Shown: positions 45,722 through 52,786 of the stretch, in pieces
Numbering within the stretch: the first letter of the stretch is position 1
Layout of the letters: the number at the start of each line of letters is the position of its first letter
Origin: Thiothrix litoralis
Lineage (GTDB): Bacteria > Pseudomonadota > Gammaproteobacteria > Thiotrichales > Thiotrichaceae
Direction: 5' to 3'
Assembly: GCF_017901135.1 (NCBI RefSeq)
Contig: NZ_CP072801.1
Coordinates: 4,120,501-4,184,500 of the forward strand
DNA: 64,000 bases
Translations under genes and position numbers: made by a program
The notes under the pieces: generated by a model
The model's input: the letters and a program-made list of their open reading frames with translations, nothing else
Databases searched by the model: none
What the model was told of the DNA's origin: nothing

Positions 45722-46345
45722 ATGATTACGCTGATTGGCAACCTCAAAGGGGGAACCGGCAAAAGCACCATAACCTTTAATCTGGCGCTATGGGTAGCTA
45801 CCCGTCACAACAAGCATGTGATTGTGTATGACCTCGATCCGCAGGCGACCACGGCTGACGCTTTTGACATTCGTCAGGAAGAAGGTTTCTTGCCTGCGAT
45901 TGTACCCCGAACCTCGGTTGCCGATTTGGGTGCTGAAGACAACACGTCTGAAATTCTGGTGGACATGGGCTTGGCAGATATGGCGGCTGTTGAGGCGTCT
46001 ATCCGTAAAGCTGATCGTATTGTGGTGCCGGTTGCACCCAGTCAGGCAGATATATGGTCTACTCAACGTTTCCTGAGAACGGTTGAGGAGATTCGTGGTG
46101 GTCGTGCCGTTGAGATTCTGGGGATTATCAACCGGGCGGATACCCATCGTGCCGTAAGGGAAACGGGTGAAGCCGCTGAGGCGATGCAGATGCTGCCCGG
46201 CATTAAGTTGTTGGAGCCGCGCCTGTATATGCGCACCACTTACCGGCGTTCCTTCAGTGAAGGCTTGGCGGTATTTGAAATGGAGCCGCGTTCCAAAGCG
46301 GCATTGGAAATGGATGCATTGGGACGTGCCTTGTATCCGGTCTAA
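45722..46345 (+). CDS. ParA/MinD-family P-loop ATPase
   Basis: A 206-residue ATPase with the deviant Walker A motif KGGTGKST near residue 9 (signature Lys in KGGTGKS), YDLDPQATTADAF (switch I/A' region) and LVDMGLADMAAVE (Walker B). It is short compared with chromosomal ParA and lacks an N-terminal DNA-binding domain, like the small ParA-type proteins that position cell structures. No ParB and no parS-like repeats are seen beside it, so a role in replicon partition is unlikely. Phe-Arg-rich motifs YMRTTYRRSFSEGLAV near the end could contact DNA or membrane (inference). Confidence 0.9.
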   Translation: MITLIGNLKGGTGKSTITFNLALWVATRHNKHVIVYDLDPQATTADAFDIRQEEGFLPAIVPRTSVADLGAEDNTSEILVDMGLADMAAVEASIRKADRIVVPVAPSQADIWSTQRFLRTVEEIRGGRAVEILGIINRADTHRAVRETGEAAEAMQMLPGIKLLEPRLYMRTTYRRSFSEGLAVFEMEPRSKAALEMDALGRALYPV

Positions 46346-46386
46346 ACATTATTTTTAATAAATCTGGGGTTTTTAAGGAGATTCAG

Positions 46387-47007
46387 ATGCATATTTTACG
46401 TTGGTTAATGAAACATCCGATTATGCTGGCTTGGTTGCTCGCAATTGTCGCTATACTGTTGAATTTTGGTATAAGCAGCAAGCAGGGTGATGAACATGGT
46501 GAAGTCGCCGCCGGTCATGATGCAGCCCAAGTGGTAGCAGGAGAACATGCCCAAGCAGCTCCTGCGGCAGAAGCAGCGGCTCCGGTAGTAGAAGCTCCGG
46601 CTCAACAAGCAGCGGCTCCGGTAGTAGAAGCTCCTGCGGCAGAAGCAGCGGCTCCGGTAGTAGAAGCTCCGGCTCAACAAGCAGCGGCTCCAGTAGCACA
46701 AGCTACTACACCGACTGATTTATTGCGTGCGGCGCGTGAAGCTTATTGGGCTAACGAACTGGATCGCGCCATTGCGCTATACATTGATGTACTCAAACAA
46801 GCCCCGGACTCCCTTGAGTACAAAGGTGAACTGGCAAACGTTTACTGGAAGCAAGGTAATTCACAACAAGCAGCTACACTGTTTACTGAGATTGCCCCGC
46901 AGCTTGCCGCACAAGGCCGCACCACTGAAGCATTGAACATGAAGTTATATGTGGATATGGTGAGCCCTGAGCTGGCAAAGCAAATTGATGCTGCCCTGAA
47001 AAACTAA
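46387..47007 (+). CDS. Membrane-anchored protein with Ala/Pro/Glu repeats and TPR-like domain
   Basis: A 206-residue protein. One N-terminal membrane span (PIMLAWLLAIVAILLNFGI) is followed by repeats of AAPVVEAPAQQ / AAPVVEAPAAEA (about residues 60-105). A helical C-terminal domain (LLRAAREAYWANELDRAIALYIDVLKQAPDSLEYKGELANVYWKQG) looks like two tetratricopeptide repeats. The repeat linker echoes the larger protein upstream. It follows the ParA-like gene by about 40 bases with AAGGAG before its start. Probable role is protein-protein contact on the periplasmic side. Confidence 0.8.
   Translation: MHILRWLMKHPIMLAWLLAIVAILLNFGISSKQGDEHGEVAAGHDAAQVVAGEHAQAAPAAEAAAPVVEAPAQQAAAPVVEAPAAEAAAPVVEAPAQQAAAPVAQATTPTDLLRAAREAYWANELDRAIALYIDVLKQAPDSLEYKGELANVYWKQGNSQQAATLFTEIAPQLAAQGRTTEALNMKLYVDMVSPELAKQIDAALKN
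46559..46697 (+). repeat. Short tandem repeats in the TPR-like gene
   Basis: Alternating units of about 33-36 bases built on GCGGCTCCGGTAGTAGAAGC. They encode AAPVVEAPAQQ and AAPVVEAPAAEA and are similar in style to the 42-bp units in the gene at 44021. Confidence 0.85.
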
Positions 47008-47224
47008 AGCGGCGCGTATGCCGTGAATAGCTGGCAGGCTCAGGGTTCATAAATCTTGACCTGCCTTGCTATATCAGAAGAAAAAAGAATAAATTGGAAT
47101 ACCAAAGGTTATGTTAGAGATCATGTTATGAATAGCGCATTGGATAATGCGTGTCACGCATTCACAGTAGCCAGTCGGGTTGTTTGAGGAGATAAACAGC
47201 ACGCTGGAAAATCAGGAGCCATGT

Positions 47225-48010
47225 ATGAAAACGAATGACAAATCCGCAGGGATTAACGACATTGAGCACGACTTGCACGATGTCGAAGACGAGTTACAGG
47301 ATTTTGAGGAACGCCAGGTTAATGTAACTCGTACCTTGCAGATGATTGTTTATCCAGCAATGGTGGCTTTCATCATTCTTTCTGCTTATGGCTTCTATCT
47401 GGTTCAGTCCTTGACGACGGACGTTCATACGTTGACAGAGACCATTTCTGAAATGAACCGGACTGTCGATACCAATATGGGGCGTATGGCGAATAACTTG
47501 GATACCATGACCGGACAAATGGGCAGTTTGGTGCAATCGACAAGCGAGATGACCCATAATATTGTGGGCATGAACAGCAGCACTCAGGATATGGCGGGCA
47601 ATATGCAGCAAATGAATGCATCAACCCAGAATATGGCGGTTTCTACCTATAACATGCAACGTGATATGTGGAGTATGAATAAAAATATTTCCGGCCCGAT
47701 GAAAATGTTCAATAAATTTAGCCCTTTCGGAAGTGATAAAACTTCACCTTATGTCGTACCTCCTCCAGCAGCAACGGCAACACCTTACTATAATTATTAT
47801 ACTTGGCCACAAAGCGGTGTGGCTCAGCCACAACTAGCAGCGCCTGTTGCGGCGGTTATGTCGGAACAGCCTGCCGCCGTTGAGACTGCTCCTGCCCCAC
47901 CAGCAGCGGCACAGCAGCCTGTTCAGCCGAATGCGGCAACAGCCAAAGATGACCACAGTTCTGTGGAAGAGGAAAGCGACAAGTTCGTTGCCATGATGAC
48001 TAAAGGATAA
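47225..48010 (+). CDS. Membrane-anchored coiled-coil protein
   Basis: A 261-residue protein. An acidic N-terminal helix (DIEHDLHDVEDELQDFEERQ) precedes one membrane span (LQMIVYPAMVAFIILSAYGFYLV). A coiled coil rich in Met, Asn and Thr with 11- and 7-residue periodicity follows (MNRTVDTNMGRMANNLDTMTGQMGSLVQSTSEM and onward). A Pro/Ala-rich tail ends DKFVAMMTKG. It has the layout of a methyl-accepting-protein-like stalk without a signalling domain. ATG at 47225 follows AGGAG. It precedes the dynamin-like gene by four bases. Confidence 0.8.
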   Translation: MKTNDKSAGINDIEHDLHDVEDELQDFEERQVNVTRTLQMIVYPAMVAFIILSAYGFYLVQSLTTDVHTLTETISEMNRTVDTNMGRMANNLDTMTGQMGSLVQSTSEMTHNIVGMNSSTQDMAGNMQQMNASTQNMAVSTYNMQRDMWSMNKNISGPMKMFNKFSPFGSDKTSPYVVPPPAATATPYYNYYTWPQSGVAQPQLAAPVAAVMSEQPAAVETAPAPPAAAQQPVQPNAATAKDDHSSVEEESDKFVAMMTKG

Positions 48011-48014
48011 AACT

Positions 48015-49487
48015 ATGACACCCGCCAAGCGAATGGAGCAACGCCTCAAACGGTTGCAGGAACATCTCAAGCGCGAGAATCCGGTTCTGGTTGAGGCAGT
48101 TAACCAGTACCGTGAACTGGATGCGATTGCTAAAAAGCTTGGCTTGTTGGCCGGTGATGAGTCCTATGCTACCCAGATTTCATGGTGGCCGATGATTTCC
48201 GTTTTGGGAACATTCTCGGCGGGTAAGTCCAGCTTTATCAATACGTTTCTGGATCTGGACTTGCAACGCACGGGTAATCAAGCGGTCGATGACCGTTTTA
48301 CGGTGATTACCTTTAGCCCGGATGGTCAAGTGCGTACTTTGCCGGGTTTGGCGCTGGATGGTGACCCACGCTTCCCTTTTTACCAGATCAGCGAAGACAT
48401 TGAGCAGGTGTCCAAGGGGGAAGGGGCAAAAATCGACAGTTATCTCCAGATGAAGATTGCTCCCAGTGAGAAATTACGTGGCAAAATCCTGATCGACTCG
48501 CCGGGGTTTGACGCAGATGAGCAGCGCAAGGCAACCTTGCGGATTACCGACCACATTATTGAGTTGTCTGACTTGGTGCTGGTGTTTTTCGATGCACGCC
48601 ATCCTGAACCGGGTGCGATGCAGGATACCCTGGAGCATCTGGTGAAAGGGGCAATGCGTCGTAGTGACAGCAGCAAGTTCTTGTTTATCCTGAATCAGAT
48701 TGATACCTCGGCGCGGGAAGACAACCTCGAAGACATTGTGTCATCCTGGCAAAAAGCCTTGGTGCAGCAGGGCTTGTCGGCAGGTAGTTTCCACATCCTG
48801 TTCAATGACAAGCTGGCAGTGCCGGTGCCGAATGAAAATGTCTGGGCGCGTTATGTCGCCAAGCGCGATGCTGATTACACGCGCATTATGGCACGGGTGG
48901 AGGGGGTGAATACGGAGCGGGTTTACCGCATTGTGGGCGCGATGGAGTCGCAGGCCAATGAGATTGAGCAGCAAGCAGTACCACGTTTGCGCCAAGCGTT
49001 GCAGCGCTGGAAAAAACAGGTGTTGATGACCGATGCCTTTGCGTTTGGTTTGTTGGCGATTGTCTTGCTGACCATGAGTATTGAGTTTGAATATTGGGAA
49101 GGCTTTTTGTTTAACCCGCCGTGGCTCTCGTCGTTGGCTGGTAATATCTGGACAACGGGGGCGGTGATGACGGTTGTGGCATTATTAGCGTTGGGTTTGC
49201 ATTATCTGGTTCGTAACCGTCTTGCCAAACGTATTGCTGCTACATTGGGCACAGATGAGCCTTACGGTAATCTGTCGGCGGCTTTTCTGAAGAGTACCAA
49301 AGTCTGGCGCAGTATTTTTCAGACTACACCTGCAGGGTGGGGCAGGCGTACCCGTGGACGTTTGGATACTATTCGTCACACTACTGACCGCTTTGTCCAG
49401 CATTTGAATGACCGCTTTACCAGTCCTTCTGGTGATAAAAATCCTTCCGGTGATAAAGCCAAATCTGCTTCAAGTGCTCCAGCATAA
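48015..49487 (+). CDS. Dynamin-like GTPase with C-terminal membrane spans
   Basis: A 490-residue protein. The GTPase domain has G1 GTFSAGKSS (residues 65-73), switch Thr in RFTVITF, G3 DSPGF (161-165) and G4 NQID (227-230), the order and spacing of the dynamin superfamily. Helical regions flank two membrane segments (about residues 341-357 and 379-398), and a basic Ser-rich tail repeats PSGDKNPSGDK. Bacterial dynamin-like proteins remodel or repair membranes. This is a single gene rather than the tandem pair found in many bacteria. It is tightly packed with the coiled-coil gene. Confidence 0.9.
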   Translation: MTPAKRMEQRLKRLQEHLKRENPVLVEAVNQYRELDAIAKKLGLLAGDESYATQISWWPMISVLGTFSAGKSSFINTFLDLDLQRTGNQAVDDRFTVITFSPDGQVRTLPGLALDGDPRFPFYQISEDIEQVSKGEGAKIDSYLQMKIAPSEKLRGKILIDSPGFDADEQRKATLRITDHIIELSDLVLVFFDARHPEPGAMQDTLEHLVKGAMRRSDSSKFLFILNQIDTSAREDNLEDIVSSWQKALVQQGLSAGSFHILFNDKLAVPVPNENVWARYVAKRDADYTRIMARVEGVNTERVYRIVGAMESQANEIEQQAVPRLRQALQRWKKQVLMTDAFAFGLLAIVLLTMSIEFEYWEGFLFNPPWLSSLAGNIWTTGAVMTVVALLALGLHYLVRNRLAKRIAATLGTDEPYGNLSAAFLKSTKVWRSIFQTTPAGWGRRTRGRLDTIRHTTDRFVQHLNDRFTSPSGDKNPSGDKAKSASSAPA

Positions 49488-50511
49488 AACGCTAACCCTG
49501 GGGTTGGTGTTTTGTCTTGGTGTATGGCTGTTGTCCGCTTGTGGAAAACAGCCATCAGCAATGCGTCTGGAAGGGATGCAGGGGACGGCACTCTGGCACG
49601 TTACCCTGACGCACCCACCCGCTACTATCAGCGCCCCCGAACTTCAGGCAGGTCTAAGCAAGACCTTCGCGGATACCAATCAATTGTTGGCGACTTGGGA
49701 TGATACTTCGGAAGTAGCTCGCTTCAACCGTTATCAAGGGACTGATTGGTTTAGTATTTCACCACCATTGGCGAAGCTGTTGGAGCTGACCTTGCAGGTT
49801 AGCAGGCAGAGCGGTGGCGTCTACGATGTGACGGTGGAGCCGTTGGTTAAGCTATGGGGTTTTGCCTCGCATGATGCGGGCAAGGATGTAGTGCCCGCCA
49901 AGGCTGACATTGACATAGCTCTAGCCAAGGTGGGTTATCAGAAGCTTCAGGTAAGACTTGACCCTCCGGCTGTGCGTAAGTCACAAGCCGATCTTCAGGT
50001 AGAACTGGCTTCGGTAGCAGATGGTTTTGCTGCCGATCAAGCGGGCTTGTATCTGGAGTCACTGGGTATTAGCGAATACATGGTGGAAATCGCGGGTGAA
50101 GTCCGTACCCGTGGTCTCAGTCCGCGAGGTGATGCTTGGCGTATTGCCATAGAAAAGCCGGTTGAGGAAGATCATGTGATTCAGAACGGGGTGAACCTGC
50201 GTGATGCAGGTTTGGCAACTTCTGGCGATTACCGTAACTTTTTTGTGCAGGGTGGCAAACGCTATTCGCATACGTTTAACCCGGTAACGGGTGCGCCGGT
50301 AACGCATAATCTGGCCTCTGTTTCGGTGATGTCGCCAGAAGCCACGCTTGCTGATGCTTACGCTACCTTGTTTATGGCATTGGGTGAGCAAAAGGGGAAA
50401 GCCTTTGCTGATGCTCATGCCATTAATGCCTATTTTATTTGGCGAACAGATAAAGGGTTTGAAACAGCCGATACAGTGGGATTTCACGGTCTATTAACTG
50501 GCAATCAGTAG
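49474..50511 (+). CDS. apbE: FAD:protein FMN transferase ApbE, lipoprotein
   Basis: About 345 residues. A lipoprotein signal with lipobox LSAC leads to the ApbE domain. Matches include YDVTVEPLVKLWGF, ASVADGFAADQAGLYLESLGISEYMVEIAGEVRTRG, LRDAGLATSGDYRNFF and YSHTFNPVTGAPV with the catalytic and Mg-binding residues. It attaches FMN covalently to Thr or Ser of periplasm-facing redox subunits such as NqrB, NqrC or RnfG. GTG at 49474 gives a proper lipoprotein signal and overlaps the dynamin gene by 14 bases; ATG at 49408 is an alternative. No obvious flavinylated target is next to it. Confidence 0.93.
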   Translation: MLQHKTLTLGLVFCLGVWLLSACGKQPSAMRLEGMQGTALWHVTLTHPPATISAPELQAGLSKTFADTNQLLATWDDTSEVARFNRYQGTDWFSISPPLAKLLELTLQVSRQSGGVYDVTVEPLVKLWGFASHDAGKDVVPAKADIDIALAKVGYQKLQVRLDPPAVRKSQADLQVELASVADGFAADQAGLYLESLGISEYMVEIAGEVRTRGLSPRGDAWRIAIEKPVEEDHVIQNGVNLRDAGLATSGDYRNFFVQGGKRYSHTFNPVTGAPVTHNLASVSVMSPEATLADAYATLFMALGEQKGKAFADAHAINAYFIWRTDKGFETADTVGFHGLLTGNQ

Positions 50512-50687
50512 TATTAGATTGATTTTTGGTCTATTTATAGCTGGCTGTTTTAATTGTAAAAAATTGCAGCGGCATCGTATTGTTGTGAAAATGTGCGGTC
50601 GATTTTTCTGGTCTGTGCTATAACCTTTTTTAGCCTCAATCATTATGGCTGAAATTTCTTTGTTTAGAATATATTAGGATAATAGCT

Positions 50688-51464
50688 ATGTCAGACATTT
50701 TCGCTCCCAAAGAAATCCCGGTAATTAAAACAAGCGGCCTGGTTCTGGCCATGGTTTTGTGTGCTTCCCTGTTAAGTGCCTGTGACTGTGATGGTGATTG
50801 CAATGCTGCTACCAGTGCAGTCAGTTCAACGCCAACGCCAACGCCAACGCCAACGCCAACGCCAACGCCAACGCCAACGCCAACGCCAACGCCAACGCCT
50901 CCAATTGCTGCAAAGTGCGCGGATGCCCGCTTCTGTAAGTTTGATAGCACTGGCACAATGTTGGATGATTCCGCTACTTCATGGTCGTGTGTGCAGGACA
51001 AACTTCTGGGTAACTTCTGGGAAGTAAAAACTGATGATGCTGGTTTACGTGATAAAGACTGGACTTACGCCAAGGCTGGTACTGCGGGTGCTTGTGGTGG
51101 TTCATTGGCAGTTTGTTCGCCTGATGCCTATGCGGCAGCCGTGAATGCAGCAGCTACCAAGCCTTGTGGTCCATTGGCTTGTAGGTTGCCTAGCCATGCG
51201 GAAATGATTTTCCTTAGTTTTCCCTCGACTTTCTTCCCTACCGCAGGGAAAACCACGCCAACCACTACGGGTTATGCTCCTCCAGTAGCATTCTTCCCTG
51301 ATCAGATCGCAGATGGTTTCTACTTCAATTCCACTGATGATCGTCAGGTCGCTTATGGGGTTTCCATCCCGGCAGGTAGTAGTGTTGATGCGATCAGTCT
51401 TCTTGGCATGGCTCCAGCAGTTGACCCTACTTTAGCGGGTCATGTTCGCCTGATTTGTAAGTAA
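50688..51464 (+). CDS. Lcl/DUF1566-like lipoprotein with Pro-Thr stalk
   Basis: A 258-residue lipoprotein. After lipobox LSAC the chain has a Cys-rich stretch (DCDGDCN), then about 12 Pro-Thr pairs, then a globular domain. That domain has FWEVKTDDAGLRDKDWTYAKAGTAG, CRLPSHAEMIFL and GHVRLICK, which resembles the DUF1566 (Lcl C-terminal) domain. Members occur on cell surfaces; some bind collagen-like or other ligands. It is paralogous to the gene at 51618. The Pro-Thr stalk would hold the domain away from the outer membrane. Confidence 0.82.
   Translation: MSDIFAPKEIPVIKTSGLVLAMVLCASLLSACDCDGDCNAATSAVSSTPTPTPTPTPTPTPTPTPTPTPTPPIAAKCADARFCKFDSTGTMLDDSATSWSCVQDKLLGNFWEVKTDDAGLRDKDWTYAKAGTAGACGGSLAVCSPDAYAAAVNAAATKPCGPLACRLPSHAEMIFLSFPSTFFPTAGKTTPTTTGYAPPVAFFPDQIADGFYFNSTDDRQVAYGVSIPAGSSVDAISLLGMAPAVDPTLAGHVRLICK
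50827..50898 (+). repeat. Hexanucleotide tract, 12 copies of CAACGC
   Basis: Twelve perfect units encode alternating Pro and Thr. The period is a multiple of three, so slippage changes stalk length without breaking the frame. Confidence 0.95.
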
Positions 51465-51473
51465 TTTTTGCTG

Positions 51474-51495
51474 AGGGGGAGGGCTTCCTCCCCCT
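51474..51495 (+). terminator. Hairpin after first Pro-Thr lipoprotein
   Basis: Nine-pair stem AGGGGGAGG / CCTCCCCCT with loop GCTT. The following TTCATCAT has few T, so it may act as a weak or Rho-assisted terminator. Confidence 0.65.
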
Positions 51496-51617
51496 TCATC
51501 ATAAAAAATACTACGTCCATATCAAAAAAAACCTCTTTCTTTCTGTACTGTGCTATAAATATTATTGTTGCGTCAGAATGGCAACTCATCAACTTATTTA
51601 TCTTATAGGGCAGAATT

Positions 51618-52523
51618 ATGGCTATGTTAACAACTCAGTTTAATACACTAGAATTTGGTCAAAATAAAAGCAGAATTTTTTTGGCGGTAGCGCTTTCAGC
51701 TTCCCTGCTGACAGCGTGTGGCGGTGGTAGTTCGTCGACGACTGTTGATCCGACTACTACAACGCCTGTTGAGCCAACGCCGACGCCGACGCCGACGCCG
51801 ACGCCAACGCCGACGCCGACGCCAACGCCAACGCCAACGCCAACGCCAACGCCAACGCCAACGCCAACGCCGACGCCGACGCCGACGCCAACGCCAACGC
51901 CCTCCTCAAGAACCTTTACTAAGCTAAATCTGACTGGCGCAGCTTATGTTCCAGATGGTGTGCAAACGATCGGTTGTGTGAAGGACTCCAAAGATAACAA
52001 ATATTGGGAAGTGAAAACCAACGCGGCTGATACTGTAAATTCAGATTTCCGCGATGTTGACTATGGTTATTTCTGGGGAGTTAATGTGGGTTCTACGGCT
52101 GGCACACCTGCTGGTTCTGGTGCTCTTATTGCGGCTAGCTCATGTTCAGGATCTGGTTCAACACTGACCAAATGTAATACAGATGCTTATGTTCAGGCGG
52201 TGAATGCGATGAATGCTGGCAAAGGGTTGTGCAACAAAACCACGTGGCGTTTGCCTACATCGGCTGAATTGTTAGGGTTAATGGACAGCAGTAAAACGAC
52301 TTCGCCTTATATCTATAACGATTTGGGCAGCACTGCTTTCGATGCCGCTGATACTGACGGGCGCGAGTATGTCTATGCTTATTGGTCTTCTACGCCTGTG
52401 ACGGGTGCTGAAGCTACAGCGCGTCAAGCAGTTAGCTTCTCTAATAAATTAGAGAATGGTCAGATTAAGTCTCACCAAATGGTTAATCAAATCAACGATC
52501 ACATTCGCTTGATTGCTGACTAA
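51618..52523 (+). CDS. Lcl/DUF1566-like lipoprotein with long Pro-Thr stalk
   Basis: A 301-residue lipoprotein, lipobox LTAC, with a Gly/Ser/Thr-rich start and about 21 Pro-Thr pairs. The following domain has KYWEVKTNAADTVNSDFRDVDYGYFWG, TWRLPTSAELLGLMD, YAYWSSTPVTG and DHIRLIAD, the hallmark order of DUF1566/Lcl_C. It is a paralogue of the upstream gene with a longer stalk. Its stop overlaps the end of the convergent feoC by four bases. Confidence 0.87.
   Translation: MAMLTTQFNTLEFGQNKSRIFLAVALSASLLTACGGGSSSTTVDPTTTTPVEPTPTPTPTPTPTPTPTPTPTPTPTPTPTPTPTPTPTPTPTPTPSSRTFTKLNLTGAAYVPDGVQTIGCVKDSKDNKYWEVKTNAADTVNSDFRDVDYGYFWGVNVGSTAGTPAGSGALIAASSCSGSGSTLTKCNTDAYVQAVNAMNAGKGLCNKTTWRLPTSAELLGLMDSSKTTSPYIYNDLGSTAFDAADTDGREYVYAYWSSTPVTGAEATARQAVSFSNKLENGQIKSHQMVNQINDHIRLIAD
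51775..51900 (+). repeat. Hexanucleotide tract, 21 copies of C(A/G)ACGC
   Basis: Twenty-one units of CAACGC or CGACGC encoding Pro-Thr. The A/G variants come in blocks, which suggests block duplication rather than uniform slippage. Confidence 0.95.
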
Positions 52524-52786
52524 GATTTGAGTGGGAACCACTGAAGCGGCACATCCCGCTTCACCCATTCGTAGTTCGTGGCGGCCTTGGTGCCGCCACA
52601 ACTTTTTCCGCCACACCCGCCAGAGCCACAAGCACTCGCTGCTAATTCACGGATTTTGCCTTTGCGCTGCCAGTAATTGAGCGCAAACTGCGCCGTATCC
52701 GGGGTAATGTCGAAATGAGTCGCTACATCGTTGAGACTAGCACTACCGCGCTGTTGCAGGTAGTCGCGGATTTCCCCCAACATCAT
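52520..52786 (-). CDS. feoC: FeoC-like protein
   Basis: An 88-residue protein with a winged-helix N-terminus (LGEIRDYLQQRGSASLNDVATHFDITPDTAQFALNYWQRKGKI) and a Cys-rich loop C-GSGG-C-GGKS-C, typical of FeoC, which regulates or stabilises FeoB and may bind an Fe-S cluster. The ATGATG start is preceded by AGGAGG and lies within the end of feoB, overlapping it by 44 bases. Confidence 0.9.
   Translation of the reverse strand: MMLGEIRDYLQQRGSASLNDVATHFDITPDTAQFALNYWQRKGKIRELAASACGSGGCGGKSCGGTKAATNYEWVKRDVPLQWFPLKS

Noticed and set aside
45722-46345. Plasmid or chromosome partition module
   Set aside because: No ParB gene, parS-like repeats or replication gene lies nearby, and the ATPase is embedded in an envelope-protein operon.
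50827-51900. CRISPR-like repetition
   Set aside because: The repeats are contiguous six-base units inside coding frames with no spacers.
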